Shown here one piece after another: positions 1 through 4,848 of a stretch of 8,009 nucleotides of DNA. Numbering within the stretch: position 1 is the stretch's first letter; every line of letters starts with the position of its first letter. The notes beneath the pieces were generated by a model. It was given only the letters and a program-made list of their open reading frames with translations, was not told the origin of the DNA and did not search any database. The position numbers and the translations under genes are program-made. The DNA is taken from assembly GCA_004028495.1 (NCBI GenBank), contig MTKS01000056.1, positions 1 through 8,009 on the forward strand, written 5' to 3'. The DNA comes from Candidatus Electrothrix marina. GTDB lineage: Bacteria > Desulfobacterota > Desulfobulbia > Desulfobulbales > Desulfobulbaceae.

Positions 1-55
1 AAAAAATTGAACGACTGGAAGATGTCGTCACCCCGCCGTATGATGTTAGTTCCAC
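1..55 (+). repeat. 48-bp exact copy of DUF1015 coding DNA (repeat of 860-914)
   Basis: Bases 1-48 are identical to 860-907, which encode residues 15-31 of the DUF1015 protein. After one mismatch at 49, the next six bases TTCCAC also match (50-55 against 909-914). The copy is in direct orientation and breaks the binding-protein gene on the minus strand at about its codon 145. A short shared TTCCAC at the junction fits a microhomology template switch, as in amplification chimeras, or an assembly error at a contig end. A genuine rearrangement cannot be excluded from this window. Confidence 0.9.
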
Positions 56-481
56 CAGAGTGATCGGGCGTCCTTTCAGGTCTGTTACCTTTGCCCCCTT
101 TTTCATGATAATACCGTCGTTGCCATTGGAAAAATCACCGACAATCACGGCGGTCGAGTCGATTCCTCCCACTGCGGGGATGGTCAGGGCATCCATATTG
201 GTCATGGTGCAGGCAGCAAATTTTCCTGTGGTATAGAGATTGATAGACTCAATATAATCATTAACCAAGGTCAACTCGATCTCAATATTATGCTTATCCG
301 CCCATTTCTTGAGAATACCGCTCTGTTGGGCATATCCCCAGGGCTCCCAGCCGGCGTAATGCGACCAGGCAATATCGAATTTCTCTTTTTTCTCCGCTGC
401 CTGAAGCGGGGAAATGAAGAAAAGCACAGCGGAAAGGACGACAGCGGCTGTAAGCAGCACGACTGGTGACTGATGTTTCAT
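1..481 (-). CDS. ABC transporter periplasmic substrate-binding protein, urea/NMT1-like (partial, disrupted at window edge)
   Basis: This is a periplasmic solute-binding protein for an ABC importer, of the NMT1/THI5-like class often annotated as putative urea (urea-carboxylase-associated) binding protein. The ligand is inferred from family resemblance only. Reading leftwards from ATG at 481-479, a Sec signal peptide (basic MKHQ start, hydrophobic residues 7-26, likely cleavage near LQA at 26-28) is followed by WSHYAGWEPWGYAQQSGIL, then NLYTTGKFAACTMTNMDAL, VGGIDSTAVIVGDFSNG and LKGRP, all typical of this family. GGAG at 491-488 is a good ribosome site 6 bases before the ATG. Family-like sequence ends around residue 145 (TLVEL). 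The remaining frame (residues 146-160) is the antisense of a DUF1015 fragment and does not belong to the protein. The C-terminal half is therefore absent here. It is divergent from the DUF1015 gene. Confidence 0.82.
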   Translation of the reverse strand, partial: MKHQSPVVLLTAAVVLSAVLFFISPLQAAEKKEKFDIAWSHYAGWEPWGYAQQSGILKKWADKHNIEIELTLVNDYIESINLYTTGKFAACTMTNMDALTIPAVGGIDSTAVIVGDFSNGNDGIIMKKGAKVTDLKGRPITLVELTSYGGVTTSSSRSIF

Positions 482-571
482 CGGATTCTCCATAGATTAT
501 TTATTCACTTAAAGACACAGCATTCCCGCCTGCATCATCACGGCGTTATTTCACGCTGTACAAAAGTGTAT

Positions 572-600
572 AAAATATCACCATAACTCCGCCTTGTCAA
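572..600 (-). promoter_or_regulatory. sigma-70 promoter for the substrate-binding protein gene
   Basis: On the minus strand a perfect TTGACA (600-595) is followed after exactly 17 bases by TATTTT (577-572). The predicted start near 565 gives a leader of about 85 bases before the ATG at 481. Just downstream of the -10 box, TACA-n4-TGTA (559-570) is a small imperfect dyad that could bind a regulator; this is speculative. Confidence 0.65.
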
Positions 601-618
601 TGGATCGGTCGGAATGCA

Positions 619-636
619 GGGGCGGTGTCCCGCCTC
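619..636. repeat. GC-rich hairpin, possible intergenic repeat copy A
   Basis: GGGGCGG (619-625) pairs with CCGCCTC (630-636), including one G-T wobble, around the loop TGTC. The element begins TGCAGGGGC and is similar to the TGTAGGGGC hairpin at 2238-2261, so the two may be members of one short dispersed palindromic family. A smaller AGGC/GCCT stem follows at 639-649 with six T at 653-658, a weak terminator-like arrangement although no plus-strand gene precedes it. Confidence 0.45.
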
Positions 637-748
637 GCAGGCAAAGCCTCCCTTTTTTCCGCCCCAAAGCAAGAAAACTTTCCAAAACCTCCTTGCATCT
701 GCTCACCGGATAATGGTAAACAAGGCTTGCGAAAACCGTATTCTTATT

Positions 749-777
749 TTCTGAGCTGCCGATTTCTACACTATAGA
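749..777 (+). promoter_or_regulatory. possible promoter for the DUF1015 gene
   Basis: TATAGA (772-777) is a fair -10 box, 17 bases after a poor -35 box TTCTGA (749-754). It lies about 40 bases before the ATG at 817, the expected distance for a short leader. No better pair was found in 640-800. The -35 is weak, so another factor or an activator may be involved. Confidence 0.3.
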
Positions 778-816
778 TAAGAGATCTTTTATTTCAAAGA
801 ACTGGAGACAAAGACC

Positions 817-2205
817 ATGGCTGTTGTTGCCCCGTTTCGTGGCGTGCGTTACAACCCGGAAAAAATTGAACGACTGGAAGATGTCGTCACCCCGCCGTAT
901 GATGTTATTTCCACTGATGACGAAAAAAAACTGCTGCTAAAAAATCCCTATTCCATGATCAATCTGGATCTGCGCAATATCTCACAGGGAACAACCGAGG
1001 ATGACGGGCGTTACGAGCAGGCTCGGGAGCTGTTTCAGTCCTGGCAGGACGAAAACGTGCTTATTCAGGATGAGCAGCCTTCCATCTACCTCTACTATAT
1101 TGACTATAACCATCCCGGCGGCAGCCGCATGACCCGCAAGGGCATTGTCAGTCTGGTCGGTCTGGCGGAATTTGCCGAAGGTATTGTCAAGCCCCATGAA
1201 AAGACCTTTGCCGGGGTTATCAGCGACCGTGTACAACTCATGGAGACCTGCAAGGCCCAGTTCAGTCAGATCTTTTCTATCTATGCAGATCAGGAGCAGG
1301 AGATCATCAGCAACCTGGAAAAAGCACGGGAAGCAGAACCCATGTTGCGGGTGGACGATCATAATGCCAACACCCATACCCTCTGGCGAGTGACGGATAA
1401 AGAGGCCTTGGAGTTTGTGTACCGCTTCTTTGCCGACAAGCCGGTGTATATAGCGGACGGACACCACCGCTACACCACAGCCTTGGAATGCCGCAGACGG
1501 GCCTTGGCCGCTCATCCTGACCTGCCTGCGGATCATCCCTGCAATTACATCATGATGTACCTCTGCGCCTGCGAGGATCCTGGTTTATCCGTTCTTCCCA
1601 CCCATCGGCTGGTCCGCTGGCCCGGACCCATGACAGGGGATCAACTCCAGGAACGGATGCAGCAGGGTATGACCGTGACTGAAATCACCCAGGGCGGCCG
1701 CGAGACCCTGATTGCCGAAGTACTGAACAGGATGAATGAAATCGACAACAGCGGCGGCATGCCCGCCTTTGGTGTCTACCATCCAGGTGAAGACCGGGCC
1801 TTTCTCCTGAGCATGCAGGATGAGACCATCTCTCGCTCGCCTTCACTGGTTGACAAGCCTGAGGTTTTGCAGGAACTTGATGTGGTTGTCCTCTCAGACC
1901 TGCTTATTCAGGATTACCTGGGCCTAAGCCATGAGCAATGTGTGCATGACGGACTGGTCAGCTACTTGAGCGACTCGGACGTGGCCCTGGACGAGGCGGT
2001 CAAGGAAAGCGTGCTCCAGGAATCCTATACCCCACTGCTTTTCCTGCTTAATCCGACCAAGGTAGAACAGGTACTCAAGGTGGCGGACAGCGACAATATC
2101 ATGCCCCATAAATCGACCTATTTCTACCCCAAGATCATGACCGGCCTGCTTCTGAATAAGCTGAACGACGGAGAGCATATCCAACTTCTCGGGACAGAGG
2201 CCTGA
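817..2205 (+). CDS. DUF1015 family protein (COG4198), conserved, function unknown
   Basis: A 462-residue soluble protein of the DUF1015 family, at full family length. The hallmarks are visible: VVTPPYDVI near the N-terminus (residues 23-31), KPHEKT (125-130) followed by an arginine-containing helix, and the signature ADGHHRYTTA (213-222, with D214, H216, H217, R218). No signal peptide or membrane segment is seen. The biochemical role is not established. Relatives are often found near serine biosynthesis genes, and older annotations label them SpoOJ/ParB-like because DGHHRY recalls the ParB nucleotide-binding box; a nucleotide-using role related to the ParB-fold serine kinases is only an inference. 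The start is supported by GGAG at 804-807, 9 bases upstream, and by the conserved N-terminus. Codons 15-31 are duplicated at the left window edge. trmN6 follows 69 bases downstream on the same strand and could share the transcript. Confidence 0.9.
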   Translation: MAVVAPFRGVRYNPEKIERLEDVVTPPYDVISTDDEKKLLLKNPYSMINLDLRNISQGTTEDDGRYEQARELFQSWQDENVLIQDEQPSIYLYYIDYNHPGGSRMTRKGIVSLVGLAEFAEGIVKPHEKTFAGVISDRVQLMETCKAQFSQIFSIYADQEQEIISNLEKAREAEPMLRVDDHNANTHTLWRVTDKEALEFVYRFFADKPVYIADGHHRYTTALECRRRALAAHPDLPADHPCNYIMMYLCACEDPGLSVLPTHRLVRWPGPMTGDQLQERMQQGMTVTEITQGGRETLIAEVLNRMNEIDNSGGMPAFGVYHPGEDRAFLLSMQDETISRSPSLVDKPEVLQELDVVVLSDLLIQDYLGLSHEQCVHDGLVSYLSDSDVALDEAVKESVLQESYTPLLFLLNPTKVEQVLKVADSDNIMPHKSTYFYPKIMTGLLLNKLNDGEHIQLLGTEA

Positions 2206-2237
2206 TAACATGTTCCTTGTTGTTCGCAGGGGTGTTT

Positions 2238-2261
2238 GTAGGGGCACGGCGTGCCGTGCCC
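2238..2261. repeat. strong GC hairpin between the DUF1015 gene and trmN6, repeat copy B
   Basis: GGGCACGG (2242-2249) and CCGTGCCC (2254-2261) form a perfect 8-bp stem around CGTG, preceded by TGTAG. There is no T-run, so it is not a standard terminator. It ends 3 bases before the AAGG ribosome site of trmN6 and could affect its translation or stabilise the upstream mRNA end. Short TAGGGGC palindromes of this kind occur as dispersed intergenic repeats in various bacteria; copy A here is at 619-636. Confidence 0.6.
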
Positions 2262-2274
2262 GGCAAGGCATTGT

Positions 2275-3000
2275 ATGCCTCTGACCGACGACACCCTGTT
2301 CAACGGACGCCTTGTCTGTCGTCAGCACCGGGACGGCTACCGTTTTTCCCTGGATGCGGTACTGTTGGCCCATTTCTGCCGACCTGCTTCCAGGGATAAT
2401 GTGCTGGATCTGGGCACAGGTTGCGGGGTAATAAGCCTTGTCCTCTGCTATCGTCATCCAGATATCCAGGTTACCGGTCTGGAATTGCAACCTGCCCTAG
2501 CCGAACTCGCCCTGAACAATGCCCAAGCCAACAAACTTGAAGATCGTTTTGCTGTGCAACAAGGGGATTTGCGCACAATAAAACAGCATCTGCGGGCGGA
2601 ATCCTACGAGCTGGTACTCAGCAATCCCCCGTATCATAAGGTTGGATGCGGGCGCATCAGTCAGGAAGATGAATGCGCCCTTGCCCGCCACGAATTGACC
2701 GCCGATCCGGACTCAGTGATCGCGGCAGCTGCCTATGCCGTTAAAAATCGGGGCACGATGACCTGCATCTACCCGGCAGAACGGCTCGCCACAGTACTTG
2801 CCGCCATGATGAAGAAGCGCCTGGTTCCCAAACGAATCCAGCCGGTGTACAGCTACCCGGAAGATGATCGGGCACGGCTGGTCATGATTGAGGCAATGAA
2901 AAACGGCGGTGAAGGATTACGCCTGCTGCCACCGCTCTACATCTATCAGTACCCTGATGGGCCGTACTCCGCTGAGGTTGCGGCAATGTATGCGGGGTAA
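2275..3000 (+). CDS. trmN6: tRNA1(Val) adenine-37 N6-methyltransferase family protein (TrmN6/YfiC-like)
   Basis: A 241-residue class I SAM-dependent methyltransferase of the COG4123 group, whose E. coli member YfiC makes m6A37 in tRNA-Val. After an N-terminal strand region (FSLDAVLLAHF, 24-34), motif I for SAM binding is VLDLGTGCGVISL (43-55) and the acidic end of strand 2 is GLELQ (68-72). The catalytic motif IV NPPY (117-120) marks an N6-adenine methyltransferase. The C-terminal part has the PAERL segment and a basic KKRLVPKRIQPVYSYP stretch, plausibly for tRNA contact. I choose ATG 2275, with AAGG at 2265-2268 six bases upstream. An in-frame GTG at 2251 would add 8 residues encoded inside a hairpin and is less likely. 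Length fits the family. Substrate specificity is inferred from homology; other small-molecule or RNA adenine targets in this broad family remain possible. Confidence 0.85.
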   Translation: MPLTDDTLFNGRLVCRQHRDGYRFSLDAVLLAHFCRPASRDNVLDLGTGCGVISLVLCYRHPDIQVTGLELQPALAELALNNAQANKLEDRFAVQQGDLRTIKQHLRAESYELVLSNPPYHKVGCGRISQEDECALARHELTADPDSVIAAAAYAVKNRGTMTCIYPAERLATVLAAMMKKRLVPKRIQPVYSYPEDDRARLVMIEAMKNGGEGLRLLPPLYIYQYPDGPYSAEVAAMYAG

Positions 3001-3002
3001 GT

Positions 3003-3102
3003 ATCTGCTCACCTTCTGGTACCTTCCGTAGTTCTCCTGCCCGGCTGCATCTTCCTTCTCTCTTTTTTCTTCTTCAATACTGAACACCCCTCTATAACTC
3101 CC
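3003..3102 (+). terminator. possible Rho-dependent termination region (C-rich, G-poor)
   Basis: Directly after the trmN6 stop, about 100 bases are rich in C and T with very few G (about 10), running from CTGCTCACC to CTCCC. No intrinsic hairpin with a T-run is present. This bias suits a Rho-utilisation stretch, but base bias alone is weak evidence. Confidence 0.25.
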
Positions 3103-3141
3103 TTGACATAATTCATTTTCGCGCTAAAAAAGTATACTGAT

Positions 3142-3188
3142 GCAACATGTTGCCTATTCAGGCGAAAGAAAATTCTTCATTTTTCGCC
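3142..3188. repeat. 12-bp palindrome and adjacent hairpin
   Basis: GCAACATGTTGC (3142-3153) is a perfect 12-bp palindrome, the shape of a dimeric regulator site. Eight bases later GGCGAAA (3161-3167) pairs with TTTCGCC (3182-3188), with an extra GAA/TTC pairing possible inside the loop. TTGACA (3103-3108) and TATACT (3133-3138) lie just upstream, but 24 bases apart, too far for a normal promoter. The stretch may be the leftover control region of a lost gene. Confidence 0.4.
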
Positions 3189-3236
3189 CTTCCCCGCTGA
3201 CACTGCTTTATCCTCCCTGTATCCGGTGCTGACATA

Positions 3237-3341
3237 ATGAAAAGACTGAACAGAAACCTGTTTTATTTTCCTGCAAGAAAAGCCCTTCTTTTTTTGCTCG
3301 GCTTTCTCTTTCCTTTCTTTATTTTTACTTTGTCACATTAG
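3237..3341 (+). CDS. possible 34-residue hydrophobic peptide, unrecognised
   Basis: ATG 3237 opens a 34-codon frame ending TAG 3339-3341. The peptide begins with a basic MKRLNRN segment, followed by a strongly hydrophobic phenylalanine/leucine-rich stretch (about residues 16-32) that would make one membrane segment or an uncleaved signal. No Shine-Dalgarno sequence is visible before the ATG. The DNA is a pyrimidine tract, which alone yields Phe/Leu codons, so this may be chance or the 5' stub of a lost membrane-protein gene. It lies between trmN6 and transposase remains. Confidence 0.2.
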   Translation: MKRLNRNLFYFPARKALLFLLGFLFPFFIFTLSH

Positions 3342-3369
3342 AAATTGAATTATCTTCTTGATATTATAG

Positions 3370-3618
3370 ATATTTAACATATCGTGTCGGCTTGTATCGT
3401 ATCATGATAGATTTTCGTCATTTTTTAAAACTAAAACGCATGGCGTGAGTCTGCAAGCGAGCCAATATTTGAAGGGCCTAACCCAGGCCAGGAAAAAAAA
3501 TATGGAGCGGATGGCCGAAAAAATACCGGAATCCAATGATCAGGCGCTGCAACATTTTATTTCCTGTTCGCCTTGGGATGAACGTCCTGTTGTTGACGGG
3601 AGCATTCCCAAAAAGTAG
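3370..3618 (+). pseudogene. IS701-like transposase N-terminal remnant
   Basis: The frame, open from 3370 to TAG 3616-3618, reads ...FFKTKTHGVSLQASQYL, then KGLTQARKKNMERMAEKIP, then ESNDQALQHFISCSPWDER. I recognise this as the N-terminal region of DDE transposases of the IS701 type, where a pattern like KNMERMAE...Q.LQHFLS.SPWDER is characteristic. Family resemblance ends around VVDG (about 3600). The stop then precedes the whole catalytic DDE domain, so at least three quarters of the gene is missing. No good start codon lies in frame upstream: an internal ATG exists at 3502, and the ATG at 3404 is out of frame. It is non-functional debris of an insertion event. Confidence 0.72.
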
Positions 3619-3633
3619 GAATGTATTTTTTTT
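3603..3633 (+). terminator. weak intrinsic terminator-like hairpin after the IS701 remnant
   Basis: CATTCC (3603-3608) can pair with GGAATG (3618-3623), followed by TA and eight T (3626-3633). The stem is short and half A-T, so termination would be inefficient. A second stem, TGCTCCG (3641-3647) with CGGAGCA (3663-3669), follows. Confidence 0.35.
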
Positions 3634-3686
3634 AGACTGCTGCTCCGTTTTTGCAAGACATCCGGAGCAATTCATGGAATTAACAG

Positions 3687-3717
3687 TGTCCTGAATCACT
3701 CTCTCAAATTCAGGACA
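3687..3717. repeat. 10-bp perfect inverted repeat covering a ribosome-binding site
   Basis: TGTCCTGAAT (3687-3696) is exactly complementary to ATTCAGGACA (3708-3717) across an 11-base loop. The right arm contains AGGA (3712-3715), the likely ribosome site for ATG 3725. In a transcript entering from upstream this hairpin would hide that site, a device known in some insertion sequences to keep transposase silent. It could alternatively be a terminal inverted repeat of the element. Confidence 0.6.
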
Positions 3718-3724
3718 GCAAATC

Positions 3725-4176
3725 ATGAAAAAGGCAACGTGTTCCGTCGAAGAAAATCTTGGTATATTGGAAAATGAGATCTATGACAGTGAGCTTGAAA
3801 TTGAATAGCTCCGTAAAGAAGTAGCACATATTAAAGATCCCGCTTCCTTATATGAAACCGAACAACGGACAGTTGAAGCAACGAACAGGCTCGCTGCCCG
3901 TATCTTGGCACTGAAAATACAGGAGAGTCTAAATAGAGATGAGATACGGGACGAGGAAAGTGATACGCTCTGTTTCCCCGAAAATGAAGAATCAGGGTGT
4001 GCGGGAAGTTAACATATCAACTTCATTCGGTGTAATGATCACAGCGGTGGCGAGCTGCTTCAGTCGGGCGGCCAAAAAAGAGAAACGGCATTTATCCGGG
4101 CTTATTCCTTTTGGGCATACATGGTCGGCTGACTCCGAAACTTACTTCAGAAATCAGCTCAATAGCGGTCATTGTC
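3725..4176 (+). pseudogene. second transposase-like gene relic (nonsense codon and frameshifts)
   Basis: ATG 3725 with AGGA 9 bases upstream opens a charged, coiled-coil-like N-terminus (LGILENEIYDSELEIE). It meets TAG at 3806-3808 and then continues in frame with LRKEVAHIKDPASLYETEQ and EATNRLAARILALKIQESL to TAA at 4010-4012. Around the C4/A4 runs near 3975-3985 the sense seems to move to another frame (KMKNQGVREVNISTSFGVM). A further shift before about 4108 gives LLGIHGRLTPKLTSEISSIA and ends at about 4176. A pattern of N-terminal helices, a beta-rich segment, then LLGIH.R.TP.L.SEI is reminiscent of N-terminal regions of some DDE transposases. I cannot name the family. No catalytic domain is present, and the relic runs straight into the DarG fragment. 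At least one stop and two shifts make it non-functional. Confidence 0.5.
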
Positions 4177-4813
4177 GGATGTGCAGATCATCATTTTTGA
4201 ACCCGGCGGCGCACCTGTTGCCGAAAAAATGGTGCGTAACCGTGAAGTGCCAAAAATGACTGCTGGCCGGGCCGTTCTTGTTGAATTGATGAATCGTTAT
4301 CTTGCAGGGCTGCTTGACCCTTTTATCACTCTGATAGAAGTACACAAGCTGATGTATTTCATGCAGGAAGCCGGTGAGCCTCTGCGGCTGAAATATACAA
4401 AGGCACCTTACGGGCCCTATGCTGAAAACCTTCGTCATGTACTCCATGTCATTGAGGGGCATTTGCTGACCGGTTATGCGGACGGCGGAGACATCCCGGA
4501 CAAACAGCTCAAGCTGCTTCCCGGTGCAGTCAAGGATGCTTCGGATTTCTTGCTTCATCACCCGGATACTCGTGCCCGTTTTGATCGGGTGGCGGATTTG
4601 GTTGAGGGATTTGAATCACCTTTTGGCCTGGAGTTGTTGTCCACGGTTCACTGGGTCATTCATAAAAATTCTGTGAGTGCCGTTGATGAAGCGATTCGTC
4701 GTGTTCATGCTTGGAGTAATCGAAAAATGCAGTTTACACCCCGTCAGATCGGCCTTGCTGATATGTTGTCAAATAAAGGTTGGGGAACAGATAGAGTCAC
4801 CGTGATGGTCTGA
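4172..4813 (+). CDS. darG: DarG antitoxin C-terminal (DarT-binding) domain, macro domain missing
   Basis: The open frame (213 codons from TTG 4172) matches the C-terminal half of DarG, antitoxin of the DarTG system. DarT ADP-ribosylates thymidines in single-stranded DNA and blocks replication; DarG removes the mark through an N-terminal macro domain and also binds DarT through its C-terminal domain. Visible here are the linker IIIFEPGGAPVAEKM (6-20) and REVPKMTAGRA (24-34), then KLMYFMQEAGEPLRL (59-73), YTKAPYGPYAENLRHVL (75-91), the GYADGGDIPDKQ segment and FESPFGLELLSTVHWV. The macro domain (about 150 residues) is absent: similarity starts at 4172, exactly where transposase debris ends, and no darT is present. 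The start is uncertain. TTG 4172 and ATG 4229 or 4256 are possible, none with a good ribosome site. It is probably a truncated pseudogene, but the DarT-binding domain is uninterrupted and could still fold. Confidence 0.75.
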   Translation: MSDVQIIIFEPGGAPVAEKMVRNREVPKMTAGRAVLVELMNRYLAGLLDPFITLIEVHKLMYFMQEAGEPLRLKYTKAPYGPYAENLRHVLHVIEGHLLTGYADGGDIPDKQLKLLPGAVKDASDFLLHHPDTRARFDRVADLVEGFESPFGLELLSTVHWVIHKNSVSAVDEAIRRVHAWSNRKMQFTPRQIGLADMLSNKGWGTDRVTVMV

Positions 4814-4848
4814 CAGCATAAGAAAAAAAATAAATTTACCCTTTCACT

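Noticed and set aside
639..658. AGGC-AAA-GCCT followed by six T as a true terminator
   Set aside because: The stem is only 4 bp, the T-run is separated from it, and no plus-strand gene precedes it.
2251..2274. GTG start for trmN6 that would add eight residues
   Set aside because: The extension is encoded partly by the hairpin and shows no family resemblance, and ATG 2275 has an AAGG at proper distance.
1924..2490. Minus-strand frame spanning the DUF1015-trmN6 junction
   Set aside because: It is antisense to two well-supported genes and has no recognisable protein features.
3103..3138. TTGACA and TATACT as one sigma-70 promoter
   Set aside because: The spacing is 24 bases, against the usual 16-18, so it is noted only as part of a possible relic control region.
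3806..3808. TAG in the relic read as a recoded codon (for example pyrrolysine)
   Set aside because: The same relic also carries frameshifts and lacks a catalytic domain, so plain decay is the simpler explanation. No recoding signal or tRNA gene is present.
3939..4259. Plus-strand frame of 106 codons as a separate gene
   Set aside because: Its first part is one frame of the broken transposase relic and its last part is an out-of-frame reading of the DarG fragment, so it is not an independent gene.
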